A program made the position numbers and the translations under genes. DNA of 64,000 nt. It comes from Manduca sexta. Lineage: Eukaryota > Arthropoda > Insecta > Lepidoptera > Sphingidae. A model generated the notes under the pieces. That model was not told the origin of the DNA and did no database searches. It worked only from the letters and a program-made list of their open reading frames with translations. The stretch covers positions 7,626,001-7,690,000 of the forward strand of contig NC_051124.1 of NCBI RefSeq assembly GCF_014839805.1. Direction: 5' to 3'. Positions 36,581 through 47,880 of this stretch are shown one piece after another; positions within the stretch are counted from its first letter, which is position 1; the number at the start of each line of letters is the position of its first letter.

Positions 36581-39500
36581 ATGTTGCGAAGTTTGTCACG
36601 GGTTTTAAAAACCACTAAACAATGTGGAAGGCTTTGCGCTTCAAATATTTACAGGTATGTAGAATGCTAGAAATAAAAGACGCTAATTCGAATCTTAAGT
36701 AATTATACTCTCTAAGTTAATTTCCTGTTTCACGTTCTTAGGTGCAACTTTTACGAGAAAAACTAATTTTTATCTACTGTTTATAAATTCTTGAATTTGA
36801 GATGTCAAATGTCAATATAAAAAAAATATCGTAATACATTACTTATTTAGCCAGTAAAATCTAACAGAATCTTAAAAAAAGTTCTTATTCTCTTTTGCAT
36901 AAAATTTTTGCCTTTAGTTAGCATGTTTTCGTTCGCCATTCAAGACCGCGAATGTGTAAATATAGCAATTTTTATTTCGATTTCAAATCGATAGACTGCC
37001 TCGGTGGCGTAGTTGTACTATATGCGCGGAACGACAGAGCTCTGAGGGCCTGGGTTTGAATCCTAGGTTGGGCAAAGTGAAATTTGGGTTTTTCAGCTCA
37101 GTGTCTGCCCAGAGTCTGGAATTTGTGACTGGTGTGGCGAAAGGCTCGCCCCCTATCACTTCATAAGACAGAACAGACTTGGCGAAAATTGGGTGCCCTG
37201 ATTGTGCCTCTGCATACCACTTTGGGGATAAATGTGTGATGTGTGTGTTTTTTTTAAATCAATCATTTTCAGTCAAAATGCTATTATGTATTTAAAATAC
37301 GCCCAAAAGTTATCAGAATTGGGAAAATTTTTTAAAATTATTATGTACCATGAATTGGACTAAATTCCCCATGTTACCGCATCACTGCATATTGCATTAT
37401 TATTTAATATACAAACTTATGTTATATACTTACTTATAGCATTGGCAACAAACCAAAAGTATAATTCTGTTTTGCAAATAAAATATACATTATAATGTAA
37501 TTAGTTGTCTCCTGTAGTTACCCAATTTCACTAAAGATTACTGAATATTGAATAACAATGTGTAATTTAAAGCCTCGAAATTTTCTTAATAGGGTCATAG
37601 GCATATACTATGTCCGAGACAGAAACTTTGCTTTTGTTTATCCTGAATTATATCATTTATTTCACAAACCATGTCAAATTACTGCAAATGTATATTATGT
37701 GTGCGTCCTGAACACTTTTCTCATTTGATTTATTGTATTTTGTACATACATAATATGTACTTTTCTGTTATAAAAAATATCTTTATTTATTTAACCCTCA
37801 ATTTTGGTTTTTATTTTTGTAAATACTATAATAGTATATACAGAGTCATTTTGCCAAAAATTATGCATGAAAATAATCTGTCTTCACAAAAAAGCCTTGC
37901 CCTGCCTTGTTTTATGATGTTTTTTTTATCATTGTGCAATTTGGACCAAATATCTTTTTATAGGGAGTGCTGTGTTTGATTGAAAATGTGATATTGCAGA
38001 TGTGACAAATGCTCTTAATTAATAAAAAAAAAATTAAGTAGTAATAGTGTCAAAAGGATGTGTAAAATAAGTAATACTTTTTATTGATATTTATTATTTT
38101 GTTTAAAAATTATATATTTTTTTTCATCTGCAGTTGAAGTAACTTATTGTAAAGTGTTGATTTTTAAGAAGATAAATGTGACGTTTTATTTAGAAAATCA
38201 AAATAGCCCCGTTCCTTCTAACCAACCTCAAAAACGGGAAGAGGTTCTCAATTTGAATGTATTTTTTTTTATGTTTGTTACATTAAAACTTTTGACTGGG
38301 TGAACCAATTTTCTATTTTATTTCATGGTATACCTTCAGTGTAATTACCCATATATAAACCATAATCAAGAAATATCTCCAACATTCATAAAAATACAAT
38401 AGCCACATTATAATACCCATCTAGGTATATGTGAGCCCACAACAGCTAGTTCAATGGTATGAAACCAAGCTACGGGGTAGGTGTGTAAAAAAGACCCCCT
38501 CAACATAGAACATCAATCAATAACGATTCCTGAGAGGGTTGTGCACTCATATAAAAATTTAAATTATTTTTTTCCTTATTTTACGATAATATAAATGAAC
38601 TGCTCTAAACAACTATAAAAAAACGATTGTATTTTTTTCTCCTCTCCTTATCATGTATTATAGTCTTTACTTTAAACTGATTTTGAAAAGAGCAACACCA
38701 GAGTTTCTTGCCCGTTCTTCTCTGGTGAGAACTGCTTTCCAAACTGGTGGTAGAGTTAATATTGACGGAATCTAAATAATGTATAACATTTTAAAGATTC
38801 AAATAAATCATTTCATTTCATAAAATATGAAACCAATATAATTATGCTTGTATTCCATTTCAGGCAAAGCAAACAGTTCAGTGGGTTTGTTAAACCGATA
38901 ACCAGTTCTGATAAGTCTGGTCCTGTTTATAACAAATGCCTGTGCCGAACAATGTTTATACAAACTCAAGACACACCAAATCCAAACAGTTTGAAATTCA
39001 TGCCAGGAACAAAAGTTTTAGAACCAGGACAGACTATGGACTTTCCTAATATTGGTGCTGCGCAATGCAGTCCTCTTGGTAAGTAGTTTAATTTTATATG
39101 TTTTTGTTGTATGATATTTTTGTGATTTCAAGGATGCTTCCTGTTAACGTAGCTATAGTAATTCAAACACACTGCAACTCCTGTGCACTTTATAATTTTC
39201 AAATATTTTGATATTAAGAATACAATTTTCTTCTGTAGTGGAGCTAAATTATTATAATCATAATATGTTCTCTTTGGATAGACAATTATTAATAATAATA
39301 TCTTTTCAGCTAAAATGATCTTCAGAATTGACGGTGTGAAGGCTGTCTTCTTTGGCTCTGATTTTGTAACGGTAACTAAACAAGATGATGATGTCGAATG
39401 GAAATTACTCAAACCCGAAATATTTGCAACAATCATGGATTTTTTTGCAAGTGGCCTGCCGATTGTGACCGACGCTAAACCATCTGGAGACACACGTAAA

Positions 39501-41248
39501 ACTTTCATAATTTTTCCTTAATTAATATAAACAATTTTATTTCTCAATATTGATGTGACATTGATCCTCTATGTGAATGTGCCTTTCTTGGTCTGTCCTT
39601 TCATACAGCAATAGGAAATAACTGAGGAAGTGGGACAAGGATTATGGGAATGATATATGAATAAGAATCACAAAAAAGGGATAGAGTCTGACCATTATCG
39701 GTATAATAATGATGGTGATAACAGACACACATAAATTGCCCTCTGGTGATATAGAATGTATTCAGCTGTTTTATGTTGGCAATGGTAGGGAATTTTTATG
39801 CATTTGGATAATTATTACTGAACACATGGTGATGTGGTCTGGAAGGTGACAATTCATTCCAGGATCAGTTGAATAAGCAGACTCGATTGTGTCAGTTGAT
39901 GAGGAATGAGCATCTCTCGTCAATCAATACTGTTTGTGGATCCCATCCCACTAAGTATCAGGTTGCAGTCAGATGCTTTCCAATGCTCAAATTATAAAGT
40001 GTATTTTATATTCCAGAAATAAACGAAAACGATGACGAGATAGTGCAAATGATTAAGGAATTATTAGACACGAGAATACGTCCAACGGTGCAGGAAGATG
40101 GCGGTGACGTATTGTTTGTAGACTTTAAGGATGGCGTATTAAGGTTGAAGATGCAAGGGTCATGCTCTTCATGCCCAAGCTCCATAGTAACACTCAAAAA
40201 TGGGGTAAGATATTTTTGAATTTTATTCATTCATCATTCAAGTCCTATGTCCCTTAGTTGGGGTAGAGGGCATCCACAATTCATTTATTTTCCACAGGAG
40301 ACAGTTATCGGGATAAAAAGCACCCTATGTTTTAATCCAGGACATGGTTGTGTATGTCAAATTTCATCCAAACATTCACTCATTCGTTTTTTTATATTTA
40401 GCAAAAAAATATATGTGTAATGTTGTTGGGGGGCATATAATAATATACGCGGGTGTAAATTTATAAAGTTTTATTCGATTCGAGGGTAAGTACATACACA
40501 GACCTATGTCGTGCCGTGTTGTTGCGGGCCGACTGAGCGACGCGCGCGCCGCGTGGACGCGGCGCAGGTGCGGGAGCGGGAGAGTGAGCGCGGGGCGAGG
40601 TATAGCCGCGACCATATATTCCGCGTGGGGTAGGCACAGAGCCGCGCGAATGGATCGTGATGTATTTCCAGCGCGTTACATATGTTTATTAAAACGGGTC
40701 CACTGTAAAATCATACTTTTTGATTTACGACCTTATAGCTGGGAGTTATCTATATTAACTTGTACAGAAAATATGCTACCTCATTTCACAGTGATTTTCT
40801 GGTGGTAGGATATTTATATAATTTATATCCGTCCGGATAGCGAACAGCGTACACAAGTTGAAAAGACAACGATAGTGTTATAAGACCGCGTTCCAGGATC
40901 AACCTGTGGACATTCCGTTTCAAACAAGCCGGCATAATTGTGTCGACTGGCGAGGGGTAATCATCATTCGACACTATATAGCCTCTACTTCACTTACCAT
41001 CACGTGCAGATTGATCTCTTTGCCTTGTCAGTAAAAAAAAGATAAGAATGTAGCTATGTTTGCTTGCTATACCATAGAGACTGGCAAAAATTTTGAAATT
41101 ATTTATATAATTTCAGGTGCAAAATATGATGCAGTTTTATATCCCTGAAGTAGTCGCTGTAGAACAAATAGATGATGAAGGTGAAAAATTGAGTGAAAAG
41201 GTATTCAAAGAATTCGAACAATTAAAAACCAAAGAGAAAAATGAATAA
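36581..41248 (+). CDS. NFU1: NFU1 iron-sulfur cluster scaffold/carrier, mitochondrial, complete
   Basis: Exons 36581-36654, 38864-39078, 39310-39495, 40017-40204 and 41117-41248 join in phase (795 nt, 264 residues; human NFU1 is about 254). Residues 1-25 form a basic, acid-free mitochondrial presequence ([17 protein letters not shown]). The Nfu N domain starts near residue 55 ([16 protein letters not shown]). The NifU-like C domain (160-240) has [15 protein letters not shown] and the cluster-binding C208-S-S-C211. By family it carries [4Fe-4S] clusters to lipoyl synthase and respiratory complexes. An in-frame ATG at 36416 would add 55 residues and bury the presequence, so 36581 is preferred. 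Introns 1, 3 and 4 carry repeats. Divergent from AGO3. Confidence 0.95.
36994..37255 (+). repeat. SINE family B in NFU1 intron 1
   Basis: Head ACTGCCTCGGTGGCGTAGTT, diverged B box GGGTTTGAATCC, and 3' end ATAAATGTGTGATGTGTGTG. Sense relative to NFU1. The rest of intron 1 (37256-38863) is AT-rich; a 102-codon frame at 37671-37979 shows no gene-like feature. Confidence 0.85.
39857..39996 (+). repeat. Diverged family D repeat in NFU1 intron 3
   Basis: Shares CCAGGATCAG, TGTGTCAGTTGATGAGG, CATCTCTCGTCAAT and CCCACTAAGTATCAGG with the better copies at 35598 and 40884. It ends about 20 bases before the exon at 40017. Confidence 0.5.
40421..40790 (-). mobile_element. Candidate solo LTR in NFU1 intron 4
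   Basis: A CpG-rich island (40520-40640) inside an AT-rich intron. Read on the minus strand it has an internal CTCAGTCGG initiator-like motif, then an AATAAA poly(A) signal (CGAATAAAACTT, about 40470), and ends GCCCCCCAACA. This is the order expected of a retroelement LTR (promoter, R, poly(A), CA terminus). A matching TG start is plausible near 40789 (TGTGAAATGAGG) but the 5-base target duplication was not found, so the limits are uncertain. Confidence 0.4.
40884..41038 (+). repeat. Family D repeat in NFU1 intron 4
   Basis: Matches 35598-35790 over CCGGCATAATTGTGT, GAGGGGTAATCATC and CACTTACCATCACGTGCAG, with a terminal A run. It ends about 80 bases before the last NFU1 exon. Confidence 0.6.
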
Positions 41249-41666
41249 ACATGTATCAATTAATTTTGTAAGCTTCAAGTAGTGACATGTATATATAGTT
41301 AATTTTGTTTTTATATTGTTAAATATATATTTTTATTAGAGTACCAGCTTTATGTTTTTATATCAAAACCTTTTGTTGGCAAGATCATAAATTTTTTGTT
41401 TTTTTTTTTTTTTATAAAATCAGGTTTATTTACAATTTATTTCTTCTTCTTATTTAATCATTGGACTTATTTGTGCTTGCATCACATTAAAGAAAAAAAT
41501 AATTATATCTCATTGCACATTTATTATCAATATAATTTTATAAATTTGAGTATCGTAGGCTATCATACAATCAAGTCATGCTTAGATTGGTCAATTACTT
41601 ATAAAGATATTTATCACTAAAAATCAACTGCAAACGATTGCATATTATATGGTAAAAATATAGCCA

Positions 41667-41672
41667 AATAAA
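41667..41672 (+). terminator. NFU1: Possible NFU1 poly(A) signal
   Basis: AATAAA about 420 bases after the NFU1 stop. Nearer variants (AT-rich ATATA stretches around 41320) could serve instead. Confidence 0.35.
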
Positions 41673-42858
41673 CTGCATGACAAAAAAAATCTTATTTTGG
41701 AGCAATTTTAATCGCAGTTTTCATTCTCCCAACAATTTTTCTTTACAAAAATCGAAATAGGCAAAGGAATCGAAATTCATAGGAAACTCTGATGTACGTA
41801 TAATGTGTGTTTATTTATTTATTTTATAATTTCATAGTGAGTAGGATAAATTACTGAATCTTAAACCATTGACCAAATAAAATAGAGAAAATACTGTCGA
41901 ATCTGGCTTGCATATAAATATATGAGTGATCCAAATGGTCCCCAAAAAATATTTTATTAGGGCTTCAACTAAAACTAAGTTATATTTCTACTTAAGTCTA
42001 TATAGTACAACGAACTTATATTACGCGTAACGCACGGTCGAAAGCACTTAAAATATCGATATTTAAAAAAATCTTATAAATAGGTGATTATGGAATTATA
42101 CAATGGCAGTGTTCCATTATACATAAAAAATCTTAAGCCATGTACGGTTTTCGACTTACGCTAATAAAATGTTTCATAGATTCTAATGCTATACAAGTTC
42201 TGAAGCCAATTGATAAACCTATTTTATTCTAGAGCGTATTTTATTTAATAATAGAATTTTAATGTATGAAAATATTTTGTTAATTCACTGTATGTCAAAT
42301 TATGGGCTAATTATGGGCCAATTTCATAGAAGTCATATTTATAATATATTTATATTTCAAACTTTGCACCTTTTAATTTTGTTGCATTTTTCTCACTGAT
42401 GTTTTCTATTTCAATTAAACTGTCATCGTTCGTATTTATACAATATCCATATCAAGAAATTCGTAAAAGATTAAAAATAATAGTTTCAATATTCAGTGTT
42501 TGATTGCAATATGATTTAAAAAATCCGTATTTAAAGTCGAAACTAGTTCGAATAAACAATAAACCTACAGAGATTCTTGCTGAAGTCTAGACTCTATACT
42601 TACTTGATTAAAATCTACTGCGATATCGCAAATAAAGCTTCGCCCACACCTTCGTACCACCATTATAGAGGGCTAATATTAATATAGACTCTAAGGGCCT
42701 TTAAAACACATAATAAGTGGTATTTCGACTAACTTTAATGTAGAATACAATTTTATTTTTAGTTTAAATCGAGCCGGGACGCACTACTGTTATCATTATT
42801 ACATATTTTATATGAGAATAATTTTAATTATTTTCGTATATAACAATCAGAACATAAG

Positions 42859-42864
42859 TTTATT
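42859..42864 (-). terminator. Possible Spätzle poly(A) signal
   Basis: AATAAA on the minus strand, about 170 bases after the stop codon of the Spätzle gene. Confidence 0.4.
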
Positions 42865-43032
42865 TTACGCATGAGTATGATTGCGCATATACAAACTTAT
42901 CGATTGTTTCATAAATCGATAACATTTACTAGCACGCGATAATCGATATAACATCGCATAGATAGGTGTGTGCAAAGCTTAAATCGACTAAAGAGGTTGT
43001 AGATTATGCCTCATTAATGCTATTTAAAGAGT

Positions 43033-46000
43033 TTAAGGTTTACATCTACACACACAGCAGGATGGGAACAAGAACCAGTCCATGAATATGCCGGCGCAGT
43101 CGTCTGAAGGATCGTAGGCGAGTAGGCGATGCCACTTGTACTTCTGTTCACAGCCGCAGTCGCGGTTGCATCTGTTGGTTGTTGTTTTACTGAAATGATA
43201 AAAATACAGCTCTGGATATAAACCTTTTAAGTCAAGATATAGCATTATTATTTTTTTTATTATAAGTACAGATTTGTAGTGTACGGTTGCGTGGGTAACT
43301 GTAATTATATTTTGAATGATTTCTGAAAATGATATAACGTGTGAAAATCAGTATGAAAGGATATTTTTAACATCCTGAGAAAATTTACATTAATAAGGCG
43401 TAGAAACTAAGCCGTAACCATTACACAATACTAACGTTTGTCTGCGATTCCGCCCACATAAAAAAGTTTTTCCGGGATAAAAAGAAGCCTGTAACTAACG
43501 GGAGTAATATGGCGTCCTTTAGAAAAAATTTAAAGTAGGTTTAGTAGTTCCTAAAATTAGCACGTTCAAACAAACAAACCACAGATTTATAGTAAAGTAT
43601 AAATTGTATACCTATACACATATTCTGTTGACCGTTACTGAGAGTTTTAGTGAGACGTGTACCTAAGACCATATTCTTCTGACTCTGTACGGAGTGAGAT
43701 AATTAAGAGTTAAATAAATAATATCAACATTATATTATTTAATATCTCACTGCTGGGCACGGGACTCCTCTACTATCGAGAGGGCTTAGGACTTAGTCGA
43801 CCACGCTGGCTTAGTGCGGATTGGTATACTACACAAGCCTTCAAATTTCTTAGAGAATTTCTCAGGTATGCAGGTTTCTTCACGATGTTTTCCTTCCCCG
43901 TTAAAGCAAGCAATAATTCACAAAGTATACACACATAACTTTAGAAAAGTCAGAGGTGCCTGCCCTAAGGTTTTGAACCTGCGGACATTCATCTCAGCAG
44001 TTTCCACTCCCAACTAGGTTATCGCCGCTTTTTATATTTTTTATTAAGAATTAAAGAAACTTAATAAAACAATTACTTTTTAAAACCTTATACCTGCACG
44101 TCTCCTGATGTATTGCTTGTTCGAAGTGCATAGTGTTGACTATGGCGCGCAACTTCCTGGCCGAGTTAAGCGCCCAATACGGAGTCATAATCTCTGTCTT
44201 GCTCTCACAAGCGTCCACTCTGTAAAAACAATATTAGAAGTTATTAAGGGATTTGATGGTTTGATTGAAGTTATGAATCAAAGGAATGGGCGTGTTGAAA
44301 TTGCTGTCAGAGATAAGGGAATGATATGATTACAGCTAATGTACCCTAGCCGTTATCAATAAACGATCCCAATCTTAATCTTCTATCCGATTCCGAGAAT
44401 GAGCCAATCAAAATAACTTATTTGTACGCATGTCAAAAATCCTTTATTTTGATTGGTCCAATTTTGAGATAGATCGAGAAAAGCGATTGGGATCGTTTAT
44501 TGAAAATGGCGGTGCATCAATCGAGACTAAGAATGGACCTATTCTTGATAATTATGTATTATTCCCGTGGTAAAAAAATAATTATTGCACAGTTGCAAGA
44601 CAACCCTACTAACCTTCATTACTTTCCATAAAACGCATTCGGTCTCTTGTATTCAGTTGCTAATCGATGATAGCGTTCATGTCTATTCAAAGAATCTATT
44701 TTATAATAAAATATAACTTTCTAGCAACAGTTTTATATTACACCTCCTTAGATCCATGATTTTGTCACCAGCATTGATATGGAGGAAAGTGGACAGTTAA
44801 TATTTCCAACTCCTCCCTATCTTTCTATTTGAATAATTTCGTTGCGGGTAATGACATATTAGTTTTCCCTGACACTCGCCGAGCTTCACTGCTCGGTGTC
44901 ATAAAATGCGTGCCACGTGATCCTGGCTTACAGGAGTTGTAGTGGTGTGTGTGAGGGCGGGAAAGTCTTGTAAATAGTTTTATATTATCTGACTACTTGT
45001 CCATCTGTTCACCTATTACTAAATACTGACCTTCCAGTGCTATTAACAGCCTGAGCGTCAGGTAAGGGCGTGTTCGCTGCTTGTCGAGCATGTCTGAAGA
45101 ACGAGTCGCCAGAAGCATCATGCATATCTGGTACACCTGGAGCTCGCTTTACCCGGCTCCCTGCTGGCGTGTTGAAGGACCCATACATTCTCTTTATTAA
45201 CGCTTTATTCTCGTCTATAAACGTCTCGATCTGTTCCCTGGAATGTGAGAAAGTTTATGATATTTTTAAGATAAGTAAGGTTAAATGCCTAATTGATGAT
45301 ATATTCTGAATCTTAGAATATTTTGATGTAACTACCACTACTACCTAACACACGACGTTAACACCTATGAGGGGTTGCACAATGGAAACGCGGCTTTATA
45401 TTGTGGTAATGTAGAGTCGATTGCTTGCTAGCAACGTAGCGAAATTGTAGCCAATGTAACTGGACATAATAAGACTTAACATCTCATGTCTCAGGATGGC
45501 GAGCGCAGTGGAATACCAAACAATACTTTGAATTACAAAGTATTGTTTGGTATTTCTACTGTTTATGGGCGGTCGTATCGCTTACCATTAGGCGAACCGC
45601 AAGCTCGTCCCGTCATTGAAAGCATAAAAAAGTTACGAATCTTAAAAACCGTATATCACATTTTGACATATAGATCTTGATTTAAGATAGATAGTAGATC
45701 AAACATTATGGACGTCAAAGGCTATCAACAAACATAGCCGCGAGTAAAACCTTTATTCTATGAATTATCAATAATCAAGACAAAATATACATTTTCTGTA
45801 TATTTGTACATAGACTATAAAGAGTCATTAAGTAATTGTATATTTCATATCACTCACAAAGGATAGGAGTTGCCAGCGGTAGGACAATACAATTGGTAGT
45901 TACGCTTGACACATGGCACGCCTCGTATAATCTGACCTTGCAGCTCATAGCCCAAGGCCACTGATAGCGCTGTCCACAGGATCTGAAAAACAACACGCTT

Positions 46001-47701
46001 ACATGAAAATATTGCACGCAATAGCAACGCTTAGCTCTGATCCAAAAGTGTTAAATTCCCGTAAAGACATATATGAGTGGTTTTGCAGTTCAGGACCGAT
46101 AGCCAGTAGCTTCTGATCGCCATAACTCGTGTCATGAATTAGTGAAAGGGGGTATTTTGATAGCATATGTCAGAAAAAGAGGTAGTATCTAATGATTTTT
46201 TATGTTTACGCGAGAAAGACATTAAAATTAAACTATTTTAGGATTTTATTGCGGTTTATTATTAGTGTCTAATGTTAAATTATATTATCTATCTTCTATA
46301 AACGCCCAGTAGGTAGAGGATATAGATTCCTCACATATAAACGTCCACTAGATAGATATTGGGTGTGTATGGATGGTGTGTGATCCTAGTAAATATTTTG
46401 GGAAGGTATCCACAATACTAGAATAAAGTATGAATCCGCTGTCGATCATAAAATAATAGAATTAGGCCGAACATCCTTCTCATTTCTTAAAACTAGGTTA
46501 CGAAAATCGTACTCATTGTAAACAGTATGAAAGAAAAATAACGTGCATTGAATGACATTTACACTCATTCGAGACGAATAACAGAAGATTGTTATAACCA
46601 TGCAATTATTACTTGACAATTGAACAAACTTTATTTCGAGAGTCGGGAGGCCCTCTTCACGGGTTTAAATTCTAAAACCCTCCCCTGGGTACGCCTATGA
46701 TTATAAGTATTAAACGTATCCGTAGTCAGTTCATGTTGGTATTGTAGAATAGTTATGAAACCCTGGCAGTGGTTCCATTTATGCTGCACTTATATTCTTT
46801 TAGTATTAACCATCAAGGCACATAAACTCTCGAGAATTGAATAGAAAAACAATGGACCATATTTCAGTACTTAAATTTTATAAAACATGGAGGTATTCTC
46901 GTATAGTTAGATACATATTGTGCAGTACTTATCTGAGTTTATACGAAACCGATTCTAATTGAATCACAATGAGAATAACAAATGATATTCTAAAACCATT
47001 GAAACAAATAAAAAAAAAAAAATTAGCATAGACTACCTAAAGTTTTCCATACTGACTTGTCTTAAAATCTTTGAAGGAATACAGGCCGTATTTAACAGTG
47101 AACCAACTCATTGAAGGATACCTATATTCAACAATGGACAATCCATAGATATCCCCATGATGATGTAGAAATCTAAACGTAAACCACTTAGAAACTTATA
47201 AAACCTACATTTAGAAGGTACGTTAAATGAGATTATTTATAACAAAAAACTTGAACTAATCACGAATCTAATGAACCGTGTACAAAGGGTTAAAGACCCT
47301 TCAAATACGCGGAAAACGGAACTTCGCATAGAGCTCTTCAATAAGCGAAGAAGTCTGAAGGAAGTTTATTAGTCATTCTTCAGCACAATGGACAATCGAG
47401 CCGACAAGGTGTGTCGGTTTCCTATGCGATTAGCTGCGTCTTCACGGAATTCGAATTTCTTTACATTTACTCAGAGTTCTAGACAGCTTGTTTTAGCTTG
47501 CAAAATAATTAGTTACCTACTTCAAATATATTTGGATGGTTATGCAAAAATTTTCGTTTATAAACACTATCTAAAATCTATTACTCAACATTCTGTACTT
47601 TTTTTAATAAATGTAGTTTTGCCACTTCCAAAACAAACACACTTGCACATTTCTGATTATAATCCACTAAAAACACTTACACTGTGCGCGAACAAATCCA
47701 T
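43033..47701 (-). CDS. Spätzle-family cystine-knot ligand (probably Spz4 type)
   Basis: Exons 47701-47681, 45982-45858, 45237-45031, 44219-44094 and 43189-43033 join in phase (636 nt, 211 residues). The first exon encodes only MDLFAHS, which runs into ILWTALSVALG; together they could act as a signal peptide. The pro-domain holds PCVKRNYQLYC and a helix-rich segment. Processing sites RVKR (77-80) and RHAR (97-100) precede the mature part. The cystine knot (122-209) has ten cysteines: C122, C159, C167, C171, C173, C191, C204, C205, C207, C209, ending FPSCCVCRC. By family it is a secreted dimeric Toll-receptor ligand activated by cleavage, acting in immunity or development. Paralog assignment (Spz4 rather than Spz5 or Spz6) is from memory. 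The N-terminus is uncertain: an exon at 56526-56644 fits the same splice phase. Confidence 0.85.
43425..43612 (-). repeat. Repeat fragment of the GTTCAAACAAACAAA type
   Basis: Contains TCCGCCCACATAAAAAAGTT, TTCCGGGATAAAAAG and the end GCACGTTCAAACAAACAAAC. It is related to the elements at 32141-33290 and 63000-63180. It lies in the last intron of the Spätzle gene. Confidence 0.5.
43733..44031 (-). repeat. SINE family A in a Spätzle intron
   Basis: Full-length but diverged (GCTGGGCACGGGACTCC, CCGTTAAAGCAAGCAAT, GGTTATCGCCGC on the top strand). Sense relative to the gene, in the 43190-44093 intron, about 60 bases from the exon at 44094. Confidence 0.85.
44348..44512. mobile_element. Short MITE with CAATAAACGATCCCAATC ends
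   Basis: Left end CAATAAACGATCCCAATC (44357-44374) is matched in inverse by GATTGGGATCGTTTATTG (44485-44502), perfect over 18 bases. An inner repeat CCAATCAAAATAA/TTATTTTGATTGG-like pair follows. About 150 bp, no ORF. A relic of one end lies in an AGO3 intron at 28127-28175. Confidence 0.65.
45512..45630. repeat. Perfect 19-bp palindrome plus retroelement-like tail
   Basis: 45512-45530 and 45536-45554 are perfect inverted copies (AATACCAAACAATACTTTG) around a 5-base loop. They are followed by GGGCGGTCGTATCGCTTACC and ATTAGGCGAACCGCAAGCTC, a tail frequent in lepidopteran interspersed repeats. It lies in the 45238-45857 intron of the Spätzle gene. Confidence 0.7.
46200..46262 (+). repeat. Fragment of repeat family G
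   Basis: GTTTACGCGAGAAAGACATT followed by GATTTTATTGCGGTTT matches the start of the family G copies at 54591 and 61826 (minus). It lies in the first intron of the Spätzle model. Confidence 0.5.
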
Positions 47702-47880
47702 CCTCGCTACCGGATTATTTAATTAACACGTCCTTCTTGTGTAACATGCGCTAATTAACTGGACGGATACAAAATAAAAACAAATCGGCCAGTGACTACC
47801 GAAAAACAAAAAACAACGCAAACGCAGCGCCGACCACTACACATCGGCAAAAGCTTCCCAAGATAAGTGCCGCGATACTG
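47702..47880 (-). promoter_or_regulatory. Possible proximal promoter and leader of the Spätzle gene
   Basis: Immediately upstream of the MDLFAHS exon. The segment 47780-47880 is richer in CpG than its surroundings (GGCGCTGCGTTTGCG on the minus strand), as expected of a promoter. No TATA box at a convincing distance. If the 56,526-56,644 exon is used instead, this would be an internal alternative promoter. Confidence 0.3.

Larger units (their letters stand above)
41249..43032. other. NFU1-Spätzle convergent intergenic region
   Basis: AT-rich 3' flanks of two genes that face each other. A poly-T run lies at about 41396-41413. Several ATCGAT motifs cluster at 42,898-42,955. No independent gene was seen. 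Confidence 0.55.

Noticed and set aside
47388..47726. 112-codon plus-strand frame
   Set aside because: It runs antisense over the putative Spätzle first exon and leader and shows no domain, signal or splice evidence of its own.
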